32,321 nt of DNA, from positions 1-32,321 of the forward strand of contig JAHFOQ010000004.1 of assembly GCA_023261595.1 (NCBI GenBank). Reading direction: 5' to 3'. Made by a program: the position numbers and the translations under genes. Position 1 is the stretch's first letter. Each line of letters begins with the position of its first letter. This DNA is from a bacterium. Lineage in GTDB: Bacteria > Patescibacteriota > Saccharimonadia > CAILAD01 > BJGX01. Below, one piece after another: positions 1-10,325 of the stretch. The notes below the pieces were generated by a model. It worked only from the letters and a program-made list of their open reading frames with translations, had not been told where the DNA came from and searched no databases.

Positions 1-122
1 GAATTTGCTCGTACAACAGCTTGTTGCAAGGTGACGTCACTTACTTCAACTTCAAAAACTGCTTTTGGTAGCTGAGTTTCGACAGACTTTGTGCCAGTCT
101 TCGAGAAAGTTGCAGCTTTCAT
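1..122 (-). CDS. rplD: 50S ribosomal protein L4, N-terminal fragment (continues beyond window start)
   Basis: Minus frame from ATG at 122 reads MKAATFSKTGTKSVETQLPKAVFEVEVSDVTLQQAVVRAN; directly downstream of rplC with overlapping TAATG. Confidence 0.85.
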   Translation of the reverse strand, partial: MKAATFSKTGTKSVETQLPKAVFEVEVSDVTLQQAVVRAN

Positions 123-733
123 TATGCGATCCCCCATATTCGTACAATTGATTTTTTTGGACCAGGAATTGCACCTTTAATACCAATAATATTATTCTTT
201 GCATCCACATGCGCTACGGTCAAATTTTTTGTTGTAACTTGAGCATTGCCCATATGTCCTGCCATTTTTTGGCCCTTAAATACGTGTTGCGGATACCCAG
301 CACCAATAGAACCAGGGGCACGATAATTGTGACTACCATGTGTTTTTGGTCCACGAGCAAAATTATGTCGCTTAATTGTCCCGGCGAAGCCTTTTCCTTT
401 AGAAACACCACTTACGGTTATAGTGTCGCCAACAGAGAAAACTTCGGCAGTAATATTATCTCCTACTTTTGGTATTTCAGTTTCACCTTCTGTGCGAAAT
501 TCTCCAAGAGTTTTAGGTGTTGCACCGCTTTTTTTCACATGACCAACCTGCGGTTTTGCAAGTTTTTTTGTTTCGCCAAAACCAAGCTGAATAGCATTAT
601 AGCCATCAGTTTCATCGGTCTTTACTTGAGTCACCACACATGGTCCAGCAGAAAGCAAGGTAACAGGAATAACGGCTCCCTTTTCAGAGAACACTTGAGT
701 CATACCAATTTTTTGTGCAATCAATGCTTTCAT
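122..733 (-). CDS. rplC: 50S ribosomal protein L3
   Basis: 203 aa; MKALIAQKIGMTQVF...GVSKGKGFAGTIKRHNF..GPKTHGSHNYRAPGSIG typical of L3. Confidence 0.97.
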   Translation of the reverse strand: MKALIAQKIGMTQVFSEKGAVIPVTLLSAGPCVVTQVKTDETDGYNAIQLGFGETKKLAKPQVGHVKKSGATPKTLGEFRTEGETEIPKVGDNITAEVFSVGDTITVSGVSKGKGFAGTIKRHNFARGPKTHGSHNYRAPGSIGAGYPQHVFKGQKMAGHMGNAQVTTKNLTVAHVDAKNNIIGIKGAIPGPKKSIVRIWGIA

Positions 734-864
734 AAAATAAATTGAAAAAAATAATATCTGAACACTTGATGGTTTCGGCTTTTACCGACCTTTCCTATGT
801 TCAGCTGTGGCGACTTGATTTGTAAAAACTCTTCTTTTCGAGTAAGTTTTTTAAGTCGTTAGCT

Positions 865-894
865 AGTGTATCAGAAAAACACCTGATATGTCAA
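865..894 (-). promoter_or_regulatory. Putative sigma70 promoter of rplC-rplD
   Basis: Minus strand TTGACA-N18-TACACT about 130 nt upstream of rplC. Confidence 0.65.
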
Positions 895-898
895 CACT

Positions 899-1150
899 CT
901 AAAGCTGGATTGTAATGCCAAGACCGTACAGGCCAAACAAAGCGCCAACCACTAAAAGTGCATATTCAATTTTTCGATCAATTCGTAAGAAATCGAACTG
1001 AGAAAATCCAAAACCAAGTATCAATCCAACAGGAATGAAACGGTGACCACCAAAGCCGATCCAAACCGTACCTAGTAATAGATATATTCCTGCTTTTACT
1101 AAAAAAACAAAATCGTGTGCAATAGAACGTTTAGGCTTTTTTGTGCTCAT
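899..1150 (-). CDS. Small membrane protein, unknown function
   Basis: 83 aa with hydrophobic segments; ATG overlaps the upstream ORF's TGA (ATGA). Confidence 0.7.
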   Translation of the reverse strand: MSTKKPKRSIAHDFVFLVKAGIYLLLGTVWIGFGGHRFIPVGLILGFGFSQFDFLRIDRKIEYALLVVGALFGLYGLGITIQL

Positions 1151-1635
1151 TTTTTAAATCGAGATCTAATTTGGAATAAGAAGAAGAATCCAATAACTGC
1201 CGAAATTGCTGCTCCTACTACATTTAAGTTGAGTAAGTTACCGACAATTGCCACAACTTCAGCGTAAAAAGCAAAGTCCCACCCAAGTAATTTTTTATGC
1301 TTTAACCCAGGAATTGAAATAAGTAATAATATTCCTTCCGCAGCGAGGAACACAATACCAAAGCCGATTGTTGAGAAGAAGCTAAATGTACCTGTAGAAG
1401 CAGCTACGCCTGAAAATACTGCCCCTAGACCCAATAATGTAAGTAAGCCAAAGCCTCGAATTATCACACCAATAAGCGCAAAAAGCCAAACCCACTCCGC
1501 TACCCAATCTTTTGCAGATTTCGGTAGTTGAAGTGGGCCTTTATCACCAAAAATATTATCAAGAGCATTCATTATTCCTGCAGAATTTTTGCTATTCCAG
1601 GAATGAATTTTTGATCTTTTTTTATTTTTCGCCAT
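1147..1635 (-). CDS. Multi-pass membrane protein, unknown function
   Basis: 162 aa with several hydrophobic helices; coupled to 899..1150. Confidence 0.7.
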   Translation of the reverse strand: MAKNKKRSKIHSWNSKNSAGIMNALDNIFGDKGPLQLPKSAKDWVAEWVWLFALIGVIIRGFGLLTLLGLGAVFSGVAASTGTFSFFSTIGFGIVFLAAEGILLLISIPGLKHKKLLGWDFAFYAEVVAIVGNLLNLNVVGAAISAVIGFFFLFQIRSRFKK

Positions 1636-1686
1636 TTTTATTTTCCTTTATTTTTAGTAGAGTATATCTACTACATGTAGAAGAAT

Positions 1687-2052
1687 CTATTTAATTAGGT
1701 TGATGCCGCCAATAATTGGAAGTGGGACCATCTTTTTGTTGACTACATTTACAATACCGAGAATAGAAAGAACAAATGTTCCAATCCAAACTAACCAAAT
1801 GAGCATGGCAAATAGACCGAAGAAGCCGAGACCACCCATTAAAGCAATAAATCCAATCACCCATTGTAATAGAACTAATACGATTTCCAGTCCAAATAGT
1901 GTTAGTCCTTGTTTAGCGTGATATTGTGCAAATTTAGAATCTTTGGCAGCTAGCAATGGAACTAAACAAAGAATTCCTAGATAAGCTAATACACCCATTA
2001 GTACATCGTTTGAATCATTACTTGTTGTTGCTGGTTTATTATCTTCTGGCAT
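1687..2052 (-). CDS. DUF4870/Tic20-like membrane protein
   Basis: Likely start MPEDNKPATTSND...; LMGVLAYLGILCLVPLLAAKDSKFAQYHAKQGLTLF is typical of DUF4870-type proteins. Confidence 0.7.
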   Translation of the reverse strand: MPEDNKPATTSNDSNDVLMGVLAYLGILCLVPLLAAKDSKFAQYHAKQGLTLFGLEIVLVLLQWVIGFIALMGGLGFFGLFAMLIWLVWIGTFVLSILGIVNVVNKKMVPLPIIGGINLIK

Positions 2053-2154
2053 TTTACTCTCCTTATTAATTATTGAAGTTTTTAACTTGTTTTCATTGTA
2101 ATACAGCTTAAGAATAAAGCGCAAGTTTTTCTATCTTAATTCTACATTCAAAAC

Positions 2155-2184
2155 TTGACAGTATTGCTCTTTTAAGCTTAGTAT
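2155..2184 (+). promoter_or_regulatory. Putative sigma70 promoter for 2266 ORF
   Basis: TTGACA-N18-TAGTAT, ~80 nt upstream of a GGAGG RBS and GTG start. Confidence 0.6.
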
Positions 2185-2265
2185 AAAACCTATCGCTGCA
2201 ACGAAGCAACGGTTGAATACAGTACCTATCCGCAGAGTCACTCATCTAAAGCAGAGGGAGGAAGA

Positions 2266-2718
2266 GTGACGCAATACCTAAAACCCCCATCAACAGCAAC
2301 CGATACGAACATGACGGTGGAATACGCCATGTTCTATCCAACTCAGAAAGTTGGAGGAAAAAAACGTCGGCGGACCGTAATGCTCATTGTTATGCCCGTC
2401 TGCACCAAGACCAAAGATGGGTTCAGAGATACAGTCGAGAGCTATCTCGATCGGAATGGCATCACAGTTGTTCGTCTCAGCAGCACTCATGTTGCGATCG
2501 TTCCTGATGAGAAGTTCGTCGATGGGCAGGTCCGGGGCATCCTCGATTCCGTCGCTCGCTATCGAGGACTCACTCCAGACCAACTCAGGAGACGACGCCT
2601 CTATGGCGTGGCTGTGACTTCACTGCGGGGCTATTTCGAGAGTCAGATGCCTCTTTTGCTTCAGCGTTTAAGTGCCGATGCTGGCACATCTCACATCATT
2701 ACTTACCCCAGCGGGTAA
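2266..2718 (+). CDS. Hypothetical protein
   Basis: 150 aa, GTG start with GGGAGGAAGA RBS, flanked by its own promoter and terminator; more GC-rich than neighbours. Confidence 0.65.
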   Translation: MTQYLKPPSTATDTNMTVEYAMFYPTQKVGGKKRRRTVMLIVMPVCTKTKDGFRDTVESYLDRNGITVVRLSSTHVAIVPDEKFVDGQVRGILDSVARYRGLTPDQLRRRRLYGVAVTSLRGYFESQMPLLLQRLSADAGTSHIITYPSG

Positions 2719-2752
2719 ACCAAGGTCGTCGTCGAGATTGGAGCTCGACATA

Positions 2753-2787
2753 CCCCGTCCGCCATTGTGCGGACGGGGATTTTATTT
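2753..2787 (+). terminator. Intrinsic terminator
   Basis: CCCCGTCCG-ccattgtg-CGGACGGGG followed by ATTTTATTT. Confidence 0.85.
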
Positions 2788-2806
2788 ATCATAAGCTACA
2801 TTTTTC

Positions 2807-2835
2807 TTGCAATCGGTAAAGTTGCCTGATACAAT
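2807..2835 (+). promoter_or_regulatory. Putative sigma70 promoter for 2882 ORF
   Basis: TTGCAA-N17-TACAAT. Confidence 0.6.
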
Positions 2836-2881
2836 CCTATTTCGTCATAGGTACCTACCCACAAAAACGAGGACTCTCACC

Positions 2882-3358
2882 ATGGAAAGCCCCTTTCTGC
2901 AGGACCCAGATATTGGTCGTTTGCAAGTTATTACCGAACGAATTGATCAGGTAACATATATACAACTCATGAGCTGTCTGCGTAAATCTCAAATTGCCTG
3001 GGCAGTTGCTTCTTCGCGTGGTCTGGGTGACTGGACATGGCAAGAAGAACCGTTTTTGATCGAGATATCTTCTCCACGTGCAATTAGAAAATTCAATCAA
3101 ATTTTGCAGGGTCACAATCCACGTATTAGTATTTCTGAAACACGCATTAAAGAACCGGAATGTGATAAAGATGAACTCCTTGCTCGAGTTACGAATTTCT
3201 TAATGCAGCCTTGTCTTCCGAGCTTTTTACGACCAGTTGCTCTGAGAGTTGATCTCCCGCAAATCAGTAATGAAGATCCATACAAAATTGCTGGTATCAT
3301 ATTTTCAGCAGGTCTCGATGAACGATATATTGTTGATCGTCTCCAACCCATTCCCTAG
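2882..3358 (+). CDS. Hypothetical protein
   Basis: MESPFLQDPDIGRLQ... ; the ORF-track start at 2807 lies in the promoter, so ATG at 2882 is preferred. Confidence 0.65.
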   Translation: MESPFLQDPDIGRLQVITERIDQVTYIQLMSCLRKSQIAWAVASSRGLGDWTWQEEPFLIEISSPRAIRKFNQILQGHNPRISISETRIKEPECDKDELLARVTNFLMQPCLPSFLRPVALRVDLPQISNEDPYKIAGIIFSAGLDERYIVDRLQPIP

Positions 3359-3377
3359 AAACATTCTAGGGTTTTTT
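3353..3377 (+). terminator. Intrinsic terminator
   Basis: CCCTAGAA-aca-TTCTAGGG-TTTTTT. Confidence 0.85.
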
Positions 3378-3402
3378 AATAAATTAGTACATGTTCCACA
3401 AG

Positions 3403-5049
3403 TTATATCTGTACTATCTCACCGCCAAGTTTATCTCTAAAATAGTTATCGTGGCTGACATACAAAATTGCACCTGAATAGTTAAGCAGGGCTTTCTCGA
3501 GCTCTTCAATAGAAGGAAGATCTAAGTGATTTGTAGGTTCATCGAGAATGAGTAAATTAGGCTTTCCAGCGAGCATCTTTATAAGCTGGAAGCGTGCTTT
3601 TTGTCCGCCCGAAAGTTTACCCAGGGCTAGGCCGAGGTCTCTTTCTGGTTCGAACAAATATTGATGTGCTAAGCCTCGCATTTTTTCATCATTCATATCA
3701 ACGTTTACCGCTAAATACACTTTTTTTATCGCTTCGGCTAACGATAATTTAAGTAGTTCTGAACCGATCTCTTGTTCATAATATCCTACATTGAGAGCCG
3801 GTTCTGGCTCTATAAATCCATCGAAACTTTTAGACTGATGAAGTTCTTTTTCGTTGGCATAATCTAAAATAGCGCGTATCAACGTGCTTTTTCCGGCTCC
3901 GTTTCTTCCTCGAATCTCTACCCTGTCTCCGGTATTTAACATAATACTAACACCTTCAAATAATGGGACGCTATAGCCAAGTGAAAGATTCGAGACATTC
4001 AATAAACGCTGGAAATGTCCTGATCCTGAATCTGTTTTAACGGCTATGTTTCGAGCTTTGTACTTATCATACTTTTCTACCACCTTGCTATGTTCTGTTT
4101 CTATAGAGCTTTGATCTACCCAGAAACTTGGTTTATTGAGAGTTTTTTCGAGTTCAGCAATCTCTTTTTCGAAACGCTTAATCATTGGTATGAAAGGGTT
4201 TGGATTTTTACTTGTGCTGGCTTTTTTGCGATTCGCTTCTTGTAGTTGTTTTTTTAGATTAGCCATAGTTTTAAGCTGAATCTCGTATTGATCAATACCC
4301 TGAAGGGTTGAATGACTGTTTTGCTTTAAATACGCATCATAATTACCGCTAAACAGCACTGCCTTATGGTCTTTTATTTCAATAATCATATCTACCCCAG
4401 CCAATACATCCCTGTCATGGCTCACCATCACAACTGCGCATTGCGCTGCCGCAAGCCACGTAATAAATTCGGCTTTGGCAATGTAGTCCATGTGGTTCGT
4501 TGGCTCGTCTATGAGTGCCAAATCAACGTGACTCTCGGCAATTTTACACAGTTCTACAAACCGTTTTTGCCCACCCGAGAGATTTTTTACTAACCCATTC
4601 GCTTTGCTTGCATCTATCTGATATCGCTCGAGTTCTTGCAGTACTTTATCTTCGGCTCGATAGTAATCAAGCTGACCAAAACGCTCTATCGCATCGCTGT
4701 ATTCATGTAATTGTTCTTCTGTGGGGCTAATAAGATCTGGATAGTTGTCAATAGTTGATTTCAGCGTGACATACTCTGGCAACTCACTGAGAATGTATGC
4801 AAGCACTGTCATGTCGTCTACATCATTATGTTCTTGTCGAGTAACTCCAATAACCGTACCTTTTTTTATCTGAACTTTTCCGATAAATTCATCGTCTGTA
4901 CCAGAGAGTAGACCGAGTAGTGTAGATTTTCCTACGCCATTACGCCCAATAATAGCTACTTTTTGTTTTTCTTGTAGCGTTAAAGAGAGGTCTTTGAGTA
5001 ATAATTTTGAACCTAGGGTTTTTTCTTGTATATCTGCTTGGATAATCAT
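3403..5049 (-). CDS. ABC-F family ATPase (two ABC domains; ribosome-associated type)
   Basis: Two Walker A (GRNGVGKST, GRNGAGKST), two LSGGQK signatures, DEPTNHMD/DEPTNHLD, no TM segments. Confidence 0.9.
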   Translation of the reverse strand: MIIQADIQEKTLGSKLLLKDLSLTLQEKQKVAIIGRNGVGKSTLLGLLSGTDDEFIGKVQIKKGTVIGVTRQEHNDVDDMTVLAYILSELPEYVTLKSTIDNYPDLISPTEEQLHEYSDAIERFGQLDYYRAEDKVLQELERYQIDASKANGLVKNLSGGQKRFVELCKIAESHVDLALIDEPTNHMDYIAKAEFITWLAAAQCAVVMVSHDRDVLAGVDMIIEIKDHKAVLFSGNYDAYLKQNSHSTLQGIDQYEIQLKTMANLKKQLQEANRKKASTSKNPNPFIPMIKRFEKEIAELEKTLNKPSFWVDQSSIETEHSKVVEKYDKYKARNIAVKTDSGSGHFQRLLNVSNLSLGYSVPLFEGVSIMLNTGDRVEIRGRNGAGKSTLIRAILDYANEKELHQSKSFDGFIEPEPALNVGYYEQEIGSELLKLSLAEAIKKVYLAVNVDMNDEKMRGLAHQYLFEPERDLGLALGKLSGGQKARFQLIKMLAGKPNLLILDEPTNHLDLPSIEELEKALLNYSGAILYVSHDNYFRDKLGGEIVQI

Positions 5050-5128
5050 AGTTTGGTAATTATAGCATGTCGTCAGGTGATCACTTGGTTACAAAGCGTA
5101 ATGCAAATGTCGTACCTGCTATCTAACT

Positions 5129-5154
5129 AAAAAAGACCCGTCTGGGTCTTTTTT
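5129..5154. terminator. Bidirectional-looking intrinsic terminator between rpsJ and the ABC-F gene
   Basis: AAAAAAGACCC-gtct-GGGTCTTTTTT. Confidence 0.85.
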
Positions 5155-5170
5155 AGTGTCTAAAACGATA

Positions 5171-5491
5171 TTACATCTTAATTTCGATATCTACACCAGC
5201 TGGTAAAGACAGATTCATAAGATTATCAATAGTCTTTGGAGTTGGCTCGGTAATATCAATTAAACGTTTGTGCGTACGCATTTCGAACTGCTCGCGCGAA
5301 GTCTTATAGACATGGGGACTTTTATTAACGGTATATTTTTTCTTATCAGTTGGTAGTGGGATTGGCCCGGCTACATTTGCACCCGTACGAATAGCAGTAT
5401 CGATAATTTGTTTTGTCGATTGATCCATTACTTTATTGTCATAAGCTTTGAGCTTAATGCGGATGCGTTGTTTGGTTGGTACGTCGGGCAT
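5171..5491 (-). CDS. rpsJ: 30S ribosomal protein S10
   Basis: [60 protein letters not shown] typical of S10. Confidence 0.97.
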   Translation of the reverse strand: MPDVPTKQRIRIKLKAYDNKVMDQSTKQIIDTAIRTGANVAGPIPLPTDKKKYTVNKSPHVYKTSREQFEMRTHKRLIDITEPTPKTIDNLMNLSLPAGVDIEIKM

Positions 5492-5506
5492 GGTATCTGT
5501 ATTCTA

Positions 5507-6688
5507 CTACTTGATGATCTTAGTTACAACACCAGCACCTACGGTTTTACCACCTTCACGGATAGCAAAACGTAAACCGTCTTCCATAGCAATTGGTGCA
5601 AGTAGTTTTACTTTTACCGAGATATTATCTCCTGGCATTACCATTTCTGTACCTTCTGGAAGTTCAACTTCACCTGTTACATCAGTAGTTCGGAAGTAAA
5701 ATTGTGGTTTATAACCCTTAAAGAATGGAGTGTGTCGTCCGCCTTCTTCTTTTTTAAGAACATATACTTCACATTCGAATTCAGTGTGTGGAGTAATACT
5801 ACCTGGCTTTGCAAGAACTTGACCGCGTTCGATGTCGTCTCGTTCAATACCGCGAAGCAAGATACCAACGTTATCGCCAGCTTGACCTTCATCGAGAAGT
5901 TTTTTGAACATTTCTACACCAGTTACAACTGTCTTAGAAGTGTCTTTAATACCAACAATTTCTACCTCGTCATTAATATTTACTTTACCTTGTTCGATAC
6001 GACCAGTAGCAACGGTACCACGACCTTTAATTGAGAATACGTCTTCGATTGGCATAAGGAATGGCTTGTCGAGTTCCCGTTTTGGTTCTGGAATGTATTC
6101 ATCCATTGCTTTTACAAGCTCCATAATAGCGTCTTCGTTAGCAGCATCACCTTCGAGAGCTTTAAGTGCAGAGCCCTTAATAATTGGAGCATCTTTGTCG
6201 TATTCGTATTTTTCTAGGAGTTCGCGAATTTCAACTTCTACCAATTCAGCGAGTTCTGGATCAGCCATATCCATCTTGTTCATAAAGACGATAATTTTTG
6301 GCACACCCACTTGTTTGGCAAGCAATACGTGTTCGCGAGTTTGAGGCATTGGACCATCAGCAGCAGAAACTACTAATATCGCACCATCAATCTGAGCAGC
6401 ACCAGTGATCATGTTTTTAATGTAATCAGCGTGACCTGGCATATCAACGTGAGCATAATGTCGTTTTTCACTTTCGTACTCTTGGTGAGAGGTCGAGATA
6501 GTGATACCACGTTCACGTTCTTCAGGTGCTTTATCTATTGATGCATAATCAACTGCTTTATTCACATCACTTGGTAATTTCTTAGACAAAACGTGAGTCA
6601 TAGCTGCAGTCAAGGTAGTTTTACCATGATCAACGTGACCCATTGTACCTACATTTACGTGTGGTTTATCTCGCTTATAATCTGCCAT
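5507..6688 (-). CDS. tuf: Elongation factor Tu
   Basis: 393 aa; [42 protein letters not shown]. Confidence 0.98.
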   Translation of the reverse strand: MADYKRDKPHVNVGTMGHVDHGKTTLTAAMTHVLSKKLPSDVNKAVDYASIDKAPEERERGITISTSHQEYESEKRHYAHVDMPGHADYIKNMITGAAQIDGAILVVSAADGPMPQTREHVLLAKQVGVPKIIVFMNKMDMADPELAELVEVEIRELLEKYEYDKDAPIIKGSALKALEGDAANEDAIMELVKAMDEYIPEPKRELDKPFLMPIEDVFSIKGRGTVATGRIEQGKVNINDEVEIVGIKDTSKTVVTGVEMFKKLLDEGQAGDNVGILLRGIERDDIERGQVLAKPGSITPHTEFECEVYVLKKEEGGRHTPFFKGYKPQFYFRTTDVTGEVELPEGTEMVMPGDNISVKVKLLAPIAMEDGLRFAIREGGKTVGAGVVTKIIK

Positions 6689-6764
6689 TCTAACTCCTTA
6701 TTTTCTTATGTTATTAGTAAATTATTTTAGACAATAAAAAATCGCCTTGGAATAGCTTGTTCTT

Positions 6765-6793
6765 AGTATAGCTAAAGTTTCTCGGTTTGTAAA
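6765..6793 (-). promoter_or_regulatory. Putative tuf promoter
   Basis: Minus strand TTTACA-N17-TATACT upstream of tuf. Confidence 0.55.
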
Positions 6794-6805
6794 GGCTTTT
6801 TATAT

Positions 6806-6833
6806 GAAAAAAGACCTTTGTGAGCAAAGGTCT
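6806..6833 (-). terminator. Intrinsic terminator
   Basis: AGACCTTTG-tgag-CAAAGGTCT with poly-A on the + side (U tract on minus). Confidence 0.75.
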
Positions 6834-6837
6834 GTAT

Positions 6838-7110
6838 TTAATGTTCATCATCGGTTCTCGCATCCATGTCGGGATGAAAACTATCAGGTGGAAGAGGTGA
6901 ATAAAAAGCAGTTTTCTGATGAACGTAGTAGGTTGTTCCAAAGAAAGCAAGCACCAGAATCGCAAGAGTACGAAAAAGAATATCAAAGTCACCGGTAAAA
7001 ATCCAGGCAATCACACCTACACAGATGACTATCGAGAAAAAAGCGGTGGCGACGATAAAGAGTGCCAACTTGAGGCGCTCTATGGGGTCTTCGAGGTACA
7101 TTTCGTCCAT
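6838..7110 (-). CDS. Small membrane protein, unknown
   Basis: Likely start MDEMYLEDPIERLKLALF...; two hydrophobic segments; a longer upstream start (7173) is possible. Confidence 0.6.
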   Translation of the reverse strand: MDEMYLEDPIERLKLALFIVATAFFSIVICVGVIAWIFTGDFDILFRTLAILVLAFFGTTYYVHQKTAFYSPLPPDSFHPDMDARTDDEH

Positions 7111-7202
7111 TTCGCCTCCTAGTGGCAGGGATGTGGACAAGATATATTCTACCATATAATTATAGTTTTGCATAAATTTATTCAGTAATTTGTTAGTAAA
7201 AT

Positions 7203-7228
7203 AAAAAAATCCCAGCTTACTAGCTAGG
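7203..7228 (-). terminator. Intrinsic terminator
   Basis: CCcAGCT-tact-AGCTaGG hairpin with A7 on + (U7 on minus). Confidence 0.6.
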
Positions 7229-7238
7229 ACATATTTGC

Positions 7239-7514
7239 TTATGGTGCGGAATCAGGTTCTTCTGTACCCTCTTTAGAAAGTCTTTCAACTACTTTACCAA
7301 GGTGTTCAGTAAGGGTGCTTGGATCTGCTCCTGAGAGCTGACTCGCTCGCAGTACAGACTGAATTTTTTGTTGTTCAGAAAGCAATTCTTCTGGAGTTTT
7401 TACAGGATGGTCGGGCTCTTTTCTTACCGACCTTTCTCTATGAATTAATGGGCGTGAACGCCAATCTTCTTCAGATACATTTCTTTCTTCTTCCTGATCC
7501 GGCTCGTCGCTCAT
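7239..7514 (-). CDS. Small charged hypothetical protein
   Basis: MSDEPDQEEERNVSEED...; good RBS (AAGGAGA) at this internal start. Confidence 0.6.
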   Translation of the reverse strand: MSDEPDQEEERNVSEEDWRSRPLIHRERSVRKEPDHPVKTPEELLSEQQKIQSVLRASQLSGADPSTLTEHLGKVVERLSKEGTEEPDSAP

Positions 7515-7629
7515 ACGAGTCTCCTTTGCTTGCCGGTGGCTGAAAGTGGGGTGACTCCGCCCGCTTCTTGCACCAACCCAGGAAGGCATAGATAACGATA
7601 CGCTTTTTGTATTTTTTTGCAAGCATAAC

Positions 7630-7657
7630 AAAAAAGACCCATGTGGGTCTTTTTTTT
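7630..7657 (-). terminator. Intrinsic terminator downstream of fusA
   Basis: AAAAAAGACCC-atgt-GGGTCTTTTTTTT. Confidence 0.85.
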
Positions 7658-7673
7658 AAAGAAAATAATAATC

Positions 7674-9800
7674 TTAGCTGGCGCGAGTTGATGCATCGCC
7701 AGATTCACGAGCAGCAGTGTATTTACCTTTAAGTTCTTCAGCTACATTGCCCGGTACTTCGGCATAGTGATCAAATTCCATGGCGTAAGAAGCTCGACCT
7801 TGGGTAAGGCTTCGCAAACTCGTTGCATATCCAAACATTTCAGCCAGCGGCACAAAAGTTCGAATTACTTTAGCTCCAGATCGGTCTTCCATTTCATCGA
7901 TACGTCCACGCTTTGCGTTGATGTCCCCAATTACATCACCCATTGATTCTTCTGGAGTAGTTATTTCTACTTTCATAATTGGCTCCATAATAACTGGCTG
8001 AGCTTTACGCACACCTTCTTGTAGGGCCATAGAAGCGGCAATTTTAAAGGCTACTTCAGAACTATCAACTTCGTGATAACTACCATCGTATAGCTTAGCG
8101 TGAATATCTACCACAGGGTATCCCGCAATAACACCATTACTCATAGCTTCAATAATGCCCTGTTCTACTGGCTTAATATATTCTTTTGGCACAGCACCAC
8201 CAACAATGGCATTTTCGAATTCAAAGATTTTTCCTTTTTCGTCATCTTCGGTATGTACAAGCGGACTAAGTTCGAGCCAAACATGACCAAACTGACCACG
8301 ACCACCAGATTGTCGAACAAATTTACCTTCGATCTTCGTAGTACTCTTAATAGTTTCTCTAAAAGCTACTTGTGGTCGACCAACGTTCGCTTCTACTTTA
8401 AACTCACGCTTCATTCTGTCAACGATAACTTCTAGGTGAAGTTCGCCCATACCATCAATAATAGTCTGTCCGCTATCTTCATCAGTATGTACTCTAAAGG
8501 TTGGATCTTCTTCTGAAAGACGACCAAGCGCGATACTCATTTTTTCTTGATCGGCTTTGGTTTTTGGTTCGATAGCAATACTAATAACTGGTTCTGGAAA
8601 AACAATACTTTCGAGTACAATATTGCCACCTGGATCACACAGTGTGTTACCTGTTACTGTTGCTTTTAGGCCTACAGCAGCAGCAATTTCACCTGCAAAT
8701 ACTTCGTCTACTTCTTCGCGGTTATTTGCGTGCATACGTACAATACGACCAACACGTTCTTTTTCGCCCGTAGAGCTATTTAAGATGTAACTACCGGTTT
8801 TTACTGATCCGGCATATACTCTAAAGAAAGCAAGTTTACCTACAAATGGATCGGTAGCGATTTTAAATGCTAAAGCTGCAAATGGAGCTTCGTCACTTAC
8901 TTCTAAAACTTTATCTTCGCCCGTTTTGGTGTCAATAGCAAGTGGAGGTGTTACTTCGAGTGGGTTTGGTAGATAATCAGTTACGATGTCGAGCAATTTT
9001 TCTACAATTACCCCACGACCGTCACCGCCAGAAACGATAAAGAAATCGCCCCGTAAAACCGATTTACGAATTACGGTTTTAATTTCTGCTTCAGTAAGTT
9101 CAGTTCCTTCAAGATATTTTTCCATTATTGTATCGTCAGCTTCCACAGCAGCTTCAATAAGATGTTGTCGGTATTTTTCTGCTTTTTCTTTCATATCAGC
9201 AGGAATTTCGCTTTCGATAAGTTCTTTGTCGGTATAGTCTTTATAGCTATATGCTTTCATCGAAATAAGATCTACAACGCCATTAATTTGCTGTTCGAAT
9301 CCGATTGGTAAATGAATTGGATAGGCATGTTTGGTTAGTCGTTCGTGAATAGATTCGAGTGATTTATAAAAGTCCCCGCCAGTTTGATTAATCTTGTTAA
9401 TAAAACAGATACGTGGCACGCCATACTTATCAGCTTGACGCCATACAGTTTCTGATTGAGGCTCTACACCCATTTTGCCGTCGAAGACCGTAACGGCGCC
9501 GTCGAGTACACGAAGACTGCGTTCTACTTCTACCGTAAAGTCGATGTGACCTGGGGTATCAATGATGTTAATGCGTTTTTTATTCCAAAAACAGGTTGTG
9601 GCAGCAGAGGTAATAGTGATACCACGTTCGCGTTCTTGTTCCATCCAGTCCATAGTAGCTTCACCTTCATGAACTTCACCAATTTTGTGCACTTTACCAG
9701 TACGATAAAGAACTCCTTCAGTTACGGTAGTTTTACCTGCATCGATGTGGGCAATAATACCAATATTTCGAGTGTCTTCTAAGCTATAATCACGGGCCAT
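7674..9800 (-). CDS. fusA: Elongation factor G
   Basis: 708 aa; [47 protein letters not shown]. Confidence 0.98.
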   Translation of the reverse strand: MARDYSLEDTRNIGIIAHIDAGKTTVTEGVLYRTGKVHKIGEVHEGEATMDWMEQERERGITITSAATTCFWNKKRINIIDTPGHIDFTVEVERSLRVLDGAVTVFDGKMGVEPQSETVWRQADKYGVPRICFINKINQTGGDFYKSLESIHERLTKHAYPIHLPIGFEQQINGVVDLISMKAYSYKDYTDKELIESEIPADMKEKAEKYRQHLIEAAVEADDTIMEKYLEGTELTEAEIKTVIRKSVLRGDFFIVSGGDGRGVIVEKLLDIVTDYLPNPLEVTPPLAIDTKTGEDKVLEVSDEAPFAALAFKIATDPFVGKLAFFRVYAGSVKTGSYILNSSTGEKERVGRIVRMHANNREEVDEVFAGEIAAAVGLKATVTGNTLCDPGGNIVLESIVFPEPVISIAIEPKTKADQEKMSIALGRLSEEDPTFRVHTDEDSGQTIIDGMGELHLEVIVDRMKREFKVEANVGRPQVAFRETIKSTTKIEGKFVRQSGGRGQFGHVWLELSPLVHTEDDEKGKIFEFENAIVGGAVPKEYIKPVEQGIIEAMSNGVIAGYPVVDIHAKLYDGSYHEVDSSEVAFKIAASMALQEGVRKAQPVIMEPIMKVEITTPEESMGDVIGDINAKRGRIDEMEDRSGAKVIRTFVPLAEMFGYATSLRSLTQGRASYAMEFDHYAEVPGNVAEELKGKYTAARESGDASTRAS

Positions 9801-9872
9801 GGGGTTTACATTCTCTCCTTCTAAATTTATTGCAAAATGAAAAATGTGCCTTTTAACGGCTATTTCTGAATA

Positions 9873-9901
9873 ATTGTAGCAGATTACTTCGACACTGGCA
9901 A
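9873..9901 (-). promoter_or_regulatory. Putative fusA promoter
   Basis: Minus strand TTGCCA-N17-TACAAT. Confidence 0.6.
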
Positions 9902-9933
9902 CTGTATATTCACTGTGGACTAGGAGTAATTTA

Positions 9934-9962
9934 TTGACAAAATATACTATTCTCCGTAGAAT
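9934..9962 (+). promoter_or_regulatory. Putative sigma70 promoter
   Basis: TTGACA-N17-TAGAAT upstream of 10001 ORF. Confidence 0.75.
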
Positions 9963-10000
9963 AGCGATGTTCTCAGTGTACCTTCGAAGCGAGGTTCAAA

Positions 10001-10237
10001 ATGAGTATCGGAATCGTTCTACTCTTTGTTCTTGCAGTTGTGTTGATATGTATTGGATTTATTTTTATCTATGCATGGCATAAGTCACCAAGTAATTACG
10101 AAGGTGCTGCATCGGCAGAGATCGCAAAATATCTACGTAAAAATGACAGGAATGCTTTGCTTGGAGTTTTGTTTGTGTATTGGACGGTTGCGCTAGCAAT
10201 TCTCTTGTACTGTTTTAATTCTATTCGCTCTGGTTAA
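10001..10237 (+). CDS. Small membrane protein, unknown
   Basis: 78 aa with two predicted TM segments; own promoter and terminator. Confidence 0.65.
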   Translation: MSIGIVLLFVLAVVLICIGFIFIYAWHKSPSNYEGAASAEIAKYLRKNDRNALLGVLFVYWTVALAILLYCFNSIRSG

Positions 10238-10254
10238 CACCAGAGCATTTTTAT
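10227..10254 (+). terminator. Intrinsic terminator overlapping the stop codon
   Basis: GCTCTGGT-TAAC-ACCAGAGC-ATTTTTATT. Confidence 0.8.
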
Positions 10255-10282
10255 TGACAAGTTTGTTTGACAAGAGTATATT
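10254..10282 (+). promoter_or_regulatory. Putative sigma70 promoter
   Basis: TTGACA-N17-TATATT upstream of 10326 ORF. Confidence 0.65.
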
Positions 10283-10325
10283 TATATAGTCTTATTGCAA
10301 CCTCCTCGAATTCGAAAGGGATAGT

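Noticed and set aside
209-745. Long + strand ORF opposite rplC, and similar antisense ORFs (5702..6034, 5904..6344, 8100..8435, 9456..9782, 24339..24641)
   Set aside because: Shadow ORFs opposite highly conserved genes, no RBS or recognisable domains.
1657-1683. TAGTAGA-gtata-TCTACTA inverted repeat downstream of the 1687 ORF
   Set aside because: Probably just a weak AT-rich terminator for the minus-strand membrane protein gene.
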